NCBI RefSeq assembly: GCF_000004075.3
Contig: NC_026661.2
Coordinates: 21,604,307-21,668,306 of the forward strand
Reading direction: 5' to 3'
DNA length: 64,000 bases
Source of the DNA: Cucumis sativus
Taxonomy: Eukaryota > Streptophyta > Magnoliopsida > Cucurbitales > Cucurbitaceae
This document shows positions 1 to 12,173 of the stretch, piece after piece. The notes beneath the pieces were generated by a model. It was not told the DNA's origin. It worked only from the letters and a program-made list of their open reading frames with translations, and did no database searches. The position numbers were made by a program, and so were the translations under genes. Positions within the stretch are counted from its first letter, which is position 1. Each line of letters opens with the position of its first letter.

Positions 1-1875
1 GGCTGCATTCTGTTCATGACAGGACAGCAAGGCTTCTGTGGTTGGGCTGGAACTAAGCTCACTGTGAGAGTGAGAGATCTTTTGTTCCGGTCAATACTGA
101 GACAAGAGCCTGGTTGGTTTGATTTCCCTGAGAATTCCACTGGAATTCTCATATCTAGGCTATCAATTGACTGCATCAATTTCCGTTCGTTTCTTGGTGA
201 TCGAATCTCGGTCTTGTTGATGGGGGTAAGTGCAGCTGCAGTTGGCCTTGGTCTCTCATTTTGGCTTGAGTGGAGATTGACCCTGTTGGCTGCTGCTCTA
301 ACCCCTTTCACTCTTGGTGCTAGTTACATAAGTTTGGTTATAAATATCGGACCAAAACTTGATGAAAATGCTTATGCCAAAGCTAGCAATATTGCATCAG
401 GTGCAGTGTCAAACATACGAACGGTGACAACATTTTCTGCGCAAGAGCAGTTGGTGAAAGCCTTTAATCGATCGCTATCCGAGCCTAAGAAGAAGTCAGT
501 TAAAAAGTCGCAGATTTTAGGCTTAACATTTGGTTTGTCCCAAGGTGGCATGTATGGAGCTTATACTCTTACTCTCTGGTTTGCTTCACGCCTCATCGAA
601 CAAGGCAAAACAAGTTTTGGTGATGTGTATAAGATTTTCCTCATTCTTGTTTTGAGCTCCTTTTCTGTTGGACAACTTGCGGGTTTAGCACCAGATACTT
701 CAATGGCAGAGACAGCGATTCCTGCAGTGTTGGATATCATCAATAGGAGACCGTTGATAGGCGACGATAAAGGAAAAAGCAAGAAAAGAGAACAGCTGAA
801 AAGTTTTGGTGTTGAATTCAAAATGGTGACATTTGCATACCCATCTAGGCCAGAGATGATTGTGCTGAGGGACTTTTGCTTAAAGGTTAAAGGATGCAGC
901 ACGGTGGCTTTGGTTGGTGAGAGTGGGTCGGGAAAATCAACAGTAATATGGCTGACTCAACGATTTTACGACCCAATTCGAGGAAAGGTCCTGATGGGAG
1001 GCACGGATTTGAGGGAGATCAACGTGAAATGGTTGAGGAGGCAAACAGCTTTGGTTGGTCAAGAGCCTGCACTTTTTGCTGGAAGCATAAAAGATAACAT
1101 TGCATTTGCAAACCCGAATGCTTCATGGACCGAGATTGAAGAGGCTGCTAGAGATGCTTACATTCACAAATTCATCAGTAGTCTCCCTCAAGGATATGAG
1201 ACACAGGTAACTTCTTAATAAAGTATAAAGAAAAGAAAACAATTCCAAAGACTCATATAGGTTAGATTTAAGACCGTATCAAAGTTCATAGAGCCCAAAT
1301 GGATATTCAGTCCAATAAAAATAAACTAGAATCCAATCAAGAATGGTAAACTCAAAAAAAATCAAGGGACCTCACAATTTTAACAAGAAAAATGAGTTAT
1401 TCTTCTCATTTCTTAGTTTTGATTTTGAGATGAAACTCCATGTTATTTTATATTTAGATTATGAACAACTGAATATGTCCAATGACCTGCTTGTTTGTTG
1501 GTTACTTGGTTTCCCTGATCTCAGGTGGGCGAGAGTGGCGTTCAACTCTCAGGTGGCCAGAAACAAAGGATTGCCATAGCAAGGGCGATTTTGAAAAAAT
1601 CAAGTGTGTTGTTGCTAGATGAAGCAAGCAGTGCTTTGGATCTAGAATCTGAAAAGCATGTCCAAGCTGCACTTAGGAAGGTGTCAAAGGAAGCTACAAC
1701 GATCATTGTCGCCCATCGGCTTTCGACTATTCATCATGCTGATACGATTGCAGTTGTTAGAAATGGCTCTGTCATTGAGCATGGCAGCCATGATAGCTTA
1801 ATGGCCAAAGCTCATCTTGGTGGTGTGTATGCAAACATGGTTCATGCTGAATCTGAAGCCACTGCATTTTCTTGA
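1..1875 (+). CDS. ABCB-type (P-glycoprotein/MDR) ABC transporter, C-terminal half, 5'-partial
   Basis: Membrane efflux or auxin/lipid-type transporter of the ABCB subfamily; the substrate cannot be read from sequence. The frame is open from base 1, so the gene starts outside the window. Exons are 1-1206 and 1525-1875, joined in phase 0 over a 318-bp GT-AG intron. Seen: the end of the second transmembrane domain (hydrophobic stretches around 200-330 and 490-690), then a complete second nucleotide-binding domain. That domain has Walker [10 protein letters not shown] (916-942), Q-loop VGQEP, signature LSGGQ (1546-1560), Walker [14 protein letters not shown] and H-loop IVAHR. The protein ends about 60 residues after Walker B, as in plant full-length ABCBs. 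The NBD looks catalytically intact. The exact clade is uncertain: it resembles proteins annotated as 'ABCB19-like' but differs from what I recall of Arabidopsis ABCB19, so no symbol is given. Confidence 0.93.
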
Positions 1876-2840
1876 GCTTTTCGTACTTTACATTGTTCAT
1901 ACAAATATATAATTCATGTCTTTTGTACGGACGATGTTTTTGATCAGATAAAGGATGTAAAGTTGAAAGAAATTGATTTTGTTTTGAACAAGGATTGTTT
2001 ATGTTAGAAGGAGGATAAAAAGGCAAAGAAATAACAACTAAACTGGTCGAGAAGGAAAAAGACCAAAGTTATAATTTCACATTTTTTAAAGGAAAAAAGA
2101 AAACCTTCTTGATCCATCAAGTTTGGTTTAGGTTGTATTTGGTTCTTAAACTTTTAAATTCAATAATTTCAACTTGAAATTTTATTTCGACTCCGAATAA
2201 AATTTACAAGCAGTTTTTAATTTTTTTAATATTAATTGTTTAAATTTAGCATGAAAAGAGAGTATCAACTGTTGAGTTGGAGCCAAACTATACATTGTTT
2301 CTAGACTTCCAAATTTGTGTTTAAAAGACATATCAACCCATGACTCGTGTTTAATGCGTTTATATCTTTAATTTAGTGTCTAATAGGTTATGATTCTATG
2401 TTGAATAAATATACCTTATATTCAATTTTTAAAAACAGAATATAAAATTGAATTTTCAATTTTATGTCAAGTTAAAAGACATAATCCAAACACAAAACTT
2501 AAAATTGATTGAATATAAGATTAGAAGTTAAATAACCAGAGATAAAATTTAAACTTTTCTTTAAAAAAATTAGATTTTGTGATAAAAATGGGATTTTTTT
2601 TCTCAGAATAATTAAAAAGTATAAATTATTTATCTGGCCAAAAAAACTACAAAAACTCATTACACTTAGTTTGGAAAATCTTCGTACCTTTCTTTACCAA
2701 TGATTATAAAATTTGAGATTATATTTATATTTTCTTTTTTTTTTTATATAGAAAAACTGTAATGGAGATTAATTTAAATTTTGTGTAAAGCAAATATTTA
2801 CATATTTGACTTGTGGCGAGAGCAATGGCTCCATTTTAGG
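1876..2840. other. Spacer: ABCB 3' region and SEC22 upstream region
   Basis: AT-rich sequence with no supported coding region. The first 150 bases or so are probably the ABCB 3' UTR. The rest holds poly-T and poly-A runs and has no recognisable repeat boundaries. Confidence 0.5.
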
Positions 2841-2849
2841 AGACTCGAT

Positions 2850-3872
2850 CGGATTCTGAGCTGCTCAAACCGCGGTCAGTAATCCCATTCCCATCCAATT
2901 CCTGTCCTTTCACGAACCCTAGCTTCTCTTTCTTTTCAGATTCTTCCATCGTCATCACGGTTCCTCGGATCTTTGAAAAGATAATCCCCCCAATGATATA
3001 GCCTGGTAATATCGCTAATTTCTTTTTGGTTTTCTTTCTGATCTTTTAATCTTTTTTTTTTCTTTTAGGGAATTGCACAATTTGTGGGTTTTTAATTCCC
3101 TATGATCTGTCGAAGATCGATTAATCAGTTTATTACTCAGATAGAATTCCTATTGTGTTCCGTAGGAAATGCGTGTCTCGTTTGTTTTGGACTGCGTTAT
3201 TGAATGATTTTGGGATTTGATTGCTTTTCCAATTGTACTAAGTGGTGAAATGGCTTAGGTTCTTCGGGATCGGGTATTTTTTATGTGAAACGTTTATTTG
3301 TAACCAAATTAAAGCGATAACGACGAGATCCACATCGATGTTTTCTTGCTTTGAGTTATAATTATCTCTGCACGTTTATGGGGTGGCATTGTGGGTTCGA
3401 AGAGTTTACAGTATCGGTGTAGTAATGGGATGTGTGAATTATACTACAGAAAATGGCAATGGTTGGAAATTGGAATAACTTCCTTTTCGAATATTCTTCC
3501 AAGGGTACTTGTAAAGTTTGTAAGGAGTTATATTCAACTTGTGACCAATTTGGGTTCAGATAACGATGTTAGAGCCTGGAAAATAGGATAATTAGAAGAT
3601 GAATTTGTTAAATAAATGATTTTTCGATCTTGCATGTCAACAAATTATGTCTCAAGAAAAGCACCTTATTCATATTTTTGTTGCCAGTTACTAATTTTCC
3701 CCCTTTGATTAATGACCTTGTCATTATTATTATATGCTTGATCCTTAGAGGAGTTATATACATGGAAATGCTCCAATCGTACTCCGCTTGTTTGTCACCA
3801 TCTTATGTAAGTTATCCTGGCTGACCTAGTACAATGATTTTATCCTCAGTTGGGGGACATATCAAATTAAAG
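2850..3872 (+). other. SEC22 5' UTR with a long leader intron (inferred)
   Basis: A less AT-rich stretch around 2850-3005 followed by a GT (about 3006) looks like a first non-coding exon. The next convincing acceptor is CCTCAG ending at 3849, 24 bases before the ATG at 3873. This gives a leader intron of roughly 840 bp. Leader introns of this kind are common in highly expressed plant genes. The boundaries are inferred from splice-site context alone. Confidence 0.5.
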
Positions 3873-6746
3873 ATGGTGAAGCTTACAATGATTGCCCGTG
3901 TTACCGATGGTCTTCCTCTAGCAGAGGGACTGGATGATGGCCGTGACATGCAAGATGCAGAGTTCTACAAGCAGCAAGTGAAGGCTCTGTTTAAAAACTT
4001 ATCAAGAGGTCAAAATGAGGCTTCAAGAATGTCTGTCGAGACAGGGCCATATGTTTTTCAGTATCCTTACGTAATTGGCATTTCAGATTTAACTTATAGT
4101 ATTCTTTGGCAGGCTAGTTTGTTGTATTTTTTATTTTTGTATCTGCTTGTCCATGATCACATGGTGTATATTTTACTAAATAAATTAGGAAGTAGCTTTC
4201 CTGTGGCTCCTTGGTCATTACACCCATTTTGATTTGTTGTGGCTTATGAGGCTGAATGAAAATATGGTTTTCATGTTTCTATTTGTGTCATGTCATGGAA
4301 AGAAAATCGTGACCTTGGGGCCTGGGCAAACTAATTTTGTCCTGACAATTTAACGGTAGCTTGCTGAAAAAGTTTTGAGACAAAGGAGGTTGATATTGAA
4401 TATGAAAACTTTTTTTTATTTTACCACTTCTTGTGTTCAATGTGTGGAGGAATCAGCATATAAGTGTGTCTTATCAAGTCTTTTAGAATTTTGGTTTTTC
4501 ACTTTTAACTGTCGAGAAGATTGCTGGCTCAAATTATGCTCTTGGAAAAAGTCATTTTACCTTGACCTGAGTTTTTAGTTATATAATTGAAGGAAGGGTC
4601 TGTTATTTGACTATGTGTGACCGTGCTTATCCTAAGAAACTTGCCTTTCAATACCTTGAAGACCTGAAGAATGAGTTTGAACGTGTTAATGGGGCTCAAA
4701 TTGAAACCGCTGCTAGGCCTTATGCATTCATTAAGTTTGGTATGCATTACTTGGCTTTGTATAAATAATTCATATGCACTTTGGTCCTCTTAGCTTCATT
4801 TTACTTTATTTTCTTTATTTGAATCTTTGTTTCTCAACTTCACCTCCACCTTTTTTATGTTCAACAGATACATACATACAGAAGACCAAGAAATTGTATC
4901 AGGATACACGCACTCAACGTAATATTGCAAAGTTGAATGATGAGCTTTACGAAGTCCACCAGATAATGACTCGGAATGTTCAGGAAGTTCTTGGTGTTGG
5001 TGAAAAGCTAGACCGTAAGATATTTCCTTTTCCTTTTATCTTCTAAATTTATTCAAGTATGGCTATGCATTATCCTATATTATGTGGTAAAGCATTTATG
5101 GGTCCTTTGTTTTCTGTTGGTGCGAGTAGTTCAACTATCATTATAAACTAAATCATATTGTTCCCAGTTTCTAGGTGTGTGAGGATCTTTGTTATTTGAA
5201 ATGGTTGGCACAGTTTATATTAATTTATGTTTGGGAGAGATAAATATTATTGCACCCTTAAAGGGGTTTGCAGAATCATGATTCGCAGTGTCAAAGATGA
5301 TAACCATTTCATTTTAAACTATTAAAATTTTGCAGAGGTCAGTCAAATGTCAAGTAGGTTGACATCAGAATCCCGCATATATGCTGACAAAGCGAGAGAT
5401 TTAAACCGGCAGGTTAGTGTCATTTTATTGCTTGATATGTTCTTTCAATTCTGTCGAAGTTGAATGTTTTCCTTAAGCATGTAGACTTTGAATGAATATG
5501 GTCTTTTGACAATACCTTAATGTATCATCAAGTAAACCTTTCGTTGTTTTTGATGTTGCTCATGAAGGTTGAAACAAATAATACCATTGAACTAAAAAGG
5601 AAATATAGCTTAGAAGCCTGAGGGAAAATGAGTAGTAGTCCCTCGTCTAGGAGGGTAGGAAAAAGAAACCCTCCATTATAAACTGATCAAAAAGCTGTTG
5701 TAGTCATGAAAATTCTTTCATGAAACACTAAGTGGAAGCTGTCTCTGTACAGTTAGCCAAAAACCATCAAGACTTTAACGAACGTCATTGAAAATCCTAT
5801 TGTCTCTCTCTAATAAAATGGACTAGAAACTGGGTATACCTTTTGACAATCTTTTAGTTTTGCATTAAATCGACCCTCTTGAAAGCAACCCTGTGAGCTA
5901 GTTTACAACATCACCTTGGTTCTTGGAAACAGAAGTTGAGCCTATAAATCTTTTTTGGTTAGAGTTCCATATTTGAATTCTTTTCTGAGTGTTAGTCATT
6001 TCAGATCAAATGTGAAACTCAACTTCTTTGGCAAACTTACCCTCCTAATTGAGCTTTGACAATGGGATGGACACGTTGGTGGTCTGGCCTGGGAGTTGAA
6101 CTTGAAACTCTCTGCTTTACTAGAAAAGAGACCAATTTTTTCCAGGATTCTATACCTTTCGATCACTTCTAACAGCTAACCTATTGGACGAAGCTTGATG
6201 GATGGTATCATATGAAGCTTTATTGAAATATGCATATAAGAAACAAAGAACTCACATTCTATTTCTTGGGGGACTTTATAAAATGACCTTTGGTGGTTGA
6301 AAGGAGTATAATTACTGAAATGCACTTAGAAGAGATTTAAATTGAATAAATAAATAAATATCAATGATTTCTTCTATTGTGAAATCAGAGTACAGACTGA
6401 GATTTTTATCATCAGAAATTTAGATGTGCCTGAAGTTATGAGTGGTTGAGACATTTGTAATGTGGGTCATGACTCTTATCCTGCTGCTTTTCCAAATTTA
6501 ACAAGTATTTCGATTGTAATCCAAAATAGTGCAAGATTTGTTAACTGATCTCATAAACGTTGTCAATATTTCTTATGATACTTTCTATAATTTATATCTG
6601 AAAAGCTTGTTAAGGACCTAATTCTTATTATTATTTTTCTTTCCTCAAAACTTTGTACACAGGCTTTGATTCGTAAGTGGGCACCCGTTGCTATCGTGTT
6701 TGGAGTTGTATTCCTCCTATTCTGGTTCAAATCAAAGATCTGGTGA
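3873..6746 (+). CDS. SEC22: SEC22 R-SNARE (ER-Golgi v-SNARE)
   Basis: A membrane-anchored R-SNARE that drives fusion of ER- and Golgi-derived vesicles. Five exons: 3873-4060, 4579-4739, 4868-5014, 5336-5412, 6663-6746. All phases close and give 218 residues, which matches the length I recall for Arabidopsis SEC22. Domains: an N-terminal longin domain beginning MVKLTMIARVTDGLPLAEGL (about 1-120), an R-SNARE coiled coil (about 130-190, containing IAKLNDELYEVHQIM and SQMSSRLTSESRIY), and a single C-terminal membrane anchor (APVAIVFGVVFLLFWF) with almost no luminal tail. The ATG at 3873 is chosen because it opens the conserved longin start. Intron 4 is unusually long (1,250 bp) and AT-rich. The call is firm because the whole protein can be read. 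Confidence 0.97.
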
Positions 6747-8390
6747 TTCAGTTAATCTTTTGAACTCATTTTCAGGCTTCTCTTTTACTTTTTTAGCTTT
6801 GGCTTAATGGATTCAGATATCAGAGACTTGAAACTGAGTTAGAGGTGACTTCTAGATTTTACTTAAATGGCTAAGATGGGATCAGAAAAGTTAGTGTTTT
6901 GGTTTACCTCCAAGTGGGGGCGGTGCTGCCTGTACAAGTGTAAGAGCGATGTTAAACTTAGTATTCCAGATTAAGTAGACAAATACTTTACCATGTTTAT
7001 TCACATTTTGATTACCTCTTCCTCCCAATATACATTTTTTGTTCCTTATACATTGAAAAAAAAATACCATTATATTTATTATATTAGTCCATCTTCCTTT
7101 GGCATAATCCATGTTGACAACTTCAGGTTTTCGAGCTTTGCTTTATGACTGTTGTGATTGTTGAGAATGAGTAGGATTAAGTGTACGATGTACATATTTC
7201 TTCTCTTGATTATGTTTCAAGTTAAAGATGTGGGTGCAAGAGATTCAAATTTTTTATCTCATGAATGTACTACATGCTTTAACTCTAATTTGTGAGGATA
7301 TAGGCCTCTTTATAACAAAAAATTGGTAAAAGAAAATCGTCAATCTTCTCACTAGTAGGATAATCATCTAAACAGGGTAAAATGAGTTTAAGTAATATAC
7401 TTTTTAATATAAGAAACAACCATATTTATTCAAGTTTAGTATAGTGAAATGATTCTGGCAGACAATTCGATTAGTTTGGGGGGAAAACTAATAAAAATGA
7501 AACCTAAACCCTAAACATTTTTAAATTTTCTATGGAAAAAAATTATAACATTTTTATATGAAAATATAATTTTTGATTTGGTTTCTAGTTTTCAAAATTG
7601 TTTCAAATTTTCAATTAGGTTTTAGATTTAAAGATTTATACTTTTATGGTTGATTTTTACTCCTTATTCATTCTTGTTATTATTGTTAATGTCTATGAAT
7701 TGATTTCAATGATAAAAGATGATATTGTTCAAATAGTAATTGATCGTTACAATGTTATGACTGAGGATACCATAGAATTACTCAACAATGTTCTATATTA
7801 TACAATAAATTAATAAGGACAACTCTCGTTAATCAATATCTACGTGCACTCCTAGCTGAATAGTTGGTTGATCTTTTTTTATGTTCAAAATGTTATATCG
7901 TCGCAAAAAAGTGGAATATCGTAGCAAGAAGTCAAAAAGAAAATTAATTAATAAATCAATATAATAAAGGAAGTGAGATCGCATCATAACATGAATATTT
8001 AATGAAAAATTAAGTGTAAATCTTAAAATTTATAGAACAAATTATAACGAAACACAAATCTTAATGATAAAATTATAGCATTTCCGATAAGAGTATAGCA
8101 TTTGAAATCTAACAACAAATTGAAAATCAAACTAAATAGGAACCAAAAGTTATTTTCTCAAAACATAATAAGTAGGTCATTGGTCAAAATTTCTAAAATG
8201 GGCTGACTACTAGTAAGCCCATTTTCTCAGTCCAAAGCCCGAAATCTAAAGGCCCAATTTCCATTTTTTTATTGACTATCTAGCCGTTGCAATTTGAAAA
8301 TTTTAATCATCTCTCCATTATATAGCCCTTGGCAGACCACAAAACTTGCCCCGTCCAAAACAGCGTTGAACAGAGAGTAATAAAATTTTG
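6747..8390. other. Spacer: SEC22 3' UTR and upstream region of the SAP/CCCH gene
   Basis: No coding potential that survives inspection. The first few hundred bases are probably SEC22 3' UTR. The last 170 bases look like a promoter and are listed separately. Confidence 0.5.
8251..8324 (+). promoter_or_regulatory. Core promoter elements of the SAP/CCCH gene
   Basis: A GGCCCA motif (8251-8256), of the site II/telo-box-associated kind seen in growth-related plant promoters, lies about 65 bp upstream of a TATATA box (8319-8324). The TATA box is 67 bp before the ATG at 8391. A second half-match, AAGCCCA, is at 8216-8222. This spacing suits a compact promoter with a short leader. It is inferred from motifs only. 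Confidence 0.4.
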
Positions 8391-11275
8391 ATGGCATTTT
8401 CTGGGAATCTTGGAACCGATCCTTCTCTCTTTGATCTAGAAGAAATTATCGATAACAATGGAGGATCCGACGACGACTATGATTCTGATGATTTAGAATG
8501 TGATCCAAGTTACAGCATTCAGAAAAGAACCAATTCGAAGACTTCAAGGACCTCGATCAGGAAGAAATTAAAGCCATTGTAAGTATTTGAATCTATTTAA
8601 CTCATTTCTCATCTTGTTCGGTGTGTTCAACTATTATACTTGATTAATCGATATAGAGCTGGAACTCATTAGGTTTTTTTTTTTTTTTTTTTTCCATTTT
8701 GCAGGGATATTGTGGATACGAACCTGATTGAGGATTCAGATATAGATGATGTAGTGCCAAATATTCCGATTATAAATGAAAAAGATGAGAAAGATACTCG
8801 TGAAGTGCTATCAATCATTAAAGGTTAGTCAAATTTTTTGAATGGTTTCTTCCTATGAACAGAGAAGGTCATTAGTAATCTGAACTCTATAAGTTTTTTT
8901 CTCCTCTTTTTCCATTTCTTGTAAACAATCGATGTGCTCATAGCCTTAGGTACTGCTGAAGTATTATGATTTTGTGTTAAGTTTAGGAATAAAAGATTAT
9001 TTGACGTACGGATTTCTATTCCCCTATGAATGTATTTGTTAGTTGTGAAGAGTAAAAACTCTAAAAAGATGTTCCCCTTTTGTGTAAATGAACTCAGAAA
9101 CGATAGTTTCGACATTTTTTGGCTCCTCTTCTTTCTGGATAACCCATTTCTCTCTCATTCTTTGGACCTAGCTGGTGGTAAGCTTGAGAAACTCAAGGTA
9201 GAACAATGTAAATCTTATCTAAGAAATAATGGGTTGAGGCTGAGCGGAACAAAAGATGTGCTCATTCAGCGCATCAAGGAGCATTTAGAGTAAGTTTGTG
9301 TTGTATGTATGGTTGTTTTAGAATGGTTTTGAAAGGAGTTTATTGCTAACGACACATTTCTTTTCTCTCTCATTTTTAATTGTTTACAGGATTTTAAATG
9401 GTGGAGGGGAGAAGAAATACCCGGAGTATAGCTTTATAGTGAATTGTAAAGGTATGGTCTTAGTTACATGATGAGGATATTATGACGTCGAGAAGTATGT
9501 GGCTGTTTGAACTTGTAGAACGGTTTGTTTGTTCTCATTTTAATATGTTGCTGATTTTTAAGTGCACAGTTTTTCTAATTCTTGACAATTGTCTTTTTGT
9601 GCCTAGCTATTACTCAGTTTCTTGTTATTGTAGTTCTGTTCTCGTTTTCTGATGTTTATTTGATTCAGGTGATGCCTGCATGGGTGATATTGTTATGTTT
9701 GAACAAAAAGTATATGAGATGTAAGAATTAATTCAATGTATCTTATTCTAATTTTTCTTTTTCACTAATAATTGGCCTTCTATCTCTTTCATTCCACAAG
9801 GATCAAGATTTCAATTGCAATCTTTACGTGTGATAATGATAGAGATTGTAATCTTAGAGCACTGAAATTTCTCTTCCCCAAATCTGTACCTATCTACTAG
9901 TTTTCATGTCATGGATTGTTTCTTAATAGGACATTCATCATTCAGGTACAACATCGCATCTAGGAGCTCCACAGGTCCTTCATGTGGAACAAGAACGGTT
10001 GCTGGTCGCATTGTTAAAGAAAGCTATGGTTCTTCCAAACAGCAACATACATTTACGGTGAGACGAATTTTAAAAATGAATTACGAGGAATGACCGACTT
10101 AAGATGAAGCTTGGTTCTTTTTTAGTAGTTCTCTCCTTGAATTGTGTTACCAATTCTCATAGTAATTGTTATTATAAGCCAGCCTTTCCCTTTTTTTTTT
10201 TTTTTTTTTTTTTGAGCCAGATTGAAGTATTGTGGAGTAAGGGTGAGAAACCCCTTCCTCCACTTCATCCCCTTTTAATCAAAGGTCGAAACCTTTACCG
10301 GATGAAGACTATGAGACAGGTTACAGTTACACATTTTACATTCTTCCTTCGACTTTTCTTTTAAATATACTCTTTTAACTTTTCTTTTAAATAACCCATG
10401 TTATCAAATTTTGTAGCCTTGGGAAGATGAAGATGAAAGGCAGAAAGTTCTAATGGAAAAACATGCCAGGGGATCACTTGCAAGATCAAATAGGGAAGCA
10501 CGTGTAATAGAGAAAGAAAAAAGAAAAACACACAAGGAAAACAGGTATATTATAATTTTGTATCAAACCACCTTGAAATGAGACACATTCATTTTTATGC
10601 ACCCATACGTGCTCAATATTTTGGTTAAGACAAGAGTTTAAAATTCTATGTTTCAGGGAACCAAGGAAAGAAGGATTTAGAAACAATCCTTCTCAGTCAA
10701 ATCTATCTTCAGCAGGAACGATCTTAGCCAATTCCATGGCGAAGTTATCGGTTGAGAGAAATGTAGTTCATCAACATCAGGAAAGACCTTCGTTTGGTAA
10801 TTTAAGAAAAGCAACTGATCAAACAAAATCACATTTGTTCATTGATGATCATAATAATAGACTGCCATTTCAACATCAACACATGGTGGATAATACAATA
10901 AAAAACAATTACTATAGCCAACCTCAAACGAAAGCCAATCCTCCAGCAATCTTCAATATACATCCTAGCATTTACAGGAATAATCATGCTGCTGCTTCTG
11001 TTAACAAGGTTCTTGATAATACAAACCACATATCATGGGATTATGATCATCATTCTAGACTACCAATGGATCGAATGAATCTTTATCCTAAAGTGAATCA
11101 CAGTGCACAAGAAGGCTACAAGCAACAACAGTGCCGTTATTATGCTGTAGGGAAATGTTACTATAGAGAGAACTGTAAATTCTCACATGACATGACCGAA
11201 GATTTTGTACAAAGAGAGAGAGAAAGATTGGGTCATCGTTATCATATGCATCAAAATGCTCGTCATTGTCGGTAA
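8391..11275 (+). CDS. SAP-domain plus CCCH zinc-finger protein
   Basis: A probable nuclear nucleic-acid-binding protein. Nine exons: 8391-8578, 8705-8823, 9172-9289, 9390-9451, 9669-9720, 9946-10057, 10221-10319, 10417-10544, 10657-11275. The phases close to 498 residues. Seen in order: an acidic N-terminus (Asp-rich about 20-40), a SAP motif (about 105-142, containing LKVEQCKSYLRNNGLRLSGT), a conserved middle region, a basic lysine/arginine-rich stretch (KEKRKTHKEN), and one C-terminal zinc finger C452-x7-C460-x5-C466-x3-H470. SAP motifs bind DNA at scaffold regions and CCCH fingers usually bind RNA. The combination resembles plant proteins named 'zinc finger CCCH domain-containing protein 62', a name recalled rather than checked. 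Intron 6 has a run of about 25 T just before its acceptor. No experimental role is inferred. Confidence 0.88.
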
Positions 11276-12173
11276 CTATATGTATAACCTTTTGGGGAGT
11301 AAGGATTATCCTCATAGAATTGTCTTTTGTATTTGAATAGTAGCGTGTTGTGTGCTACTTAGATATGTTTTACATTTTTGAATGAGTAAATCTTCCCATT
11401 TTCTTGATTTTAATCGGGTAGCTCATTTTGAATGAGTAAATGATTTTAAAGCAGTGTCTGAGTTACACACCAATAAAAATGTTGTTCTAGATTACTTGTT
11501 GTAAGGTGTAATATACCTCGCATATGATACATCTCTTACTTTGAAAGATCAATTGTTTATAATTTTATTTTTACAATATGTAAAAGTTGGAGTTTGAACA
11601 TCTAGCATGTTGACAGTCACTTCAACAAATCATTAAAAGCTGGTGGTAAAATAAGTTGATTTATGGTTAACATTCATTAATTCTAGAGGGGGTGCTAAAA
11701 ACTTGATAAACATACTTTTACTAGTCCGAGTTTGAACAACTTACACATTTTAAGGTTATTGATCCAGATAACTCGATGTATGAGATATAAAACTTCACAT
11801 GTTCTAGTGCAAATATTTGAAGTTGAATAAGTCATTTCCTTTGGTGACATAAATTACATAATTCAAGAATAGTTTTTAAAAATAATACCAAATGATTAAA
11901 ATAAGTGTCGCATGGATTCATCAAGAATCAAAATACATTGTCAGCTATATTTGAGTCGAGAGTCTACATAAAATATCAAACTTTGTCACATTCAATTTTC
12001 TACATTTAACTGTACATATCTTGAAATCCTCTACCTCACAAGCTAAGAACAGGTGAAAATTCTACTACATACCAATGATCTGGTAATTCTACAGTTACAC
12101 ATTCCTAAAAAAATGTCTACGAAAAACTAGAAAAGGGAAATTTAAAACACAACACCTCTAAAGAATTCTACTT
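11276..12173. other. Convergent 3' ends of the SAP/CCCH gene (+) and the PHL gene (-)
   Basis: The two genes point at each other here, so both 3' UTRs lie in this 0.9 kb. No ORF, RNA gene or clear repeat is seen. Confidence 0.5.
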
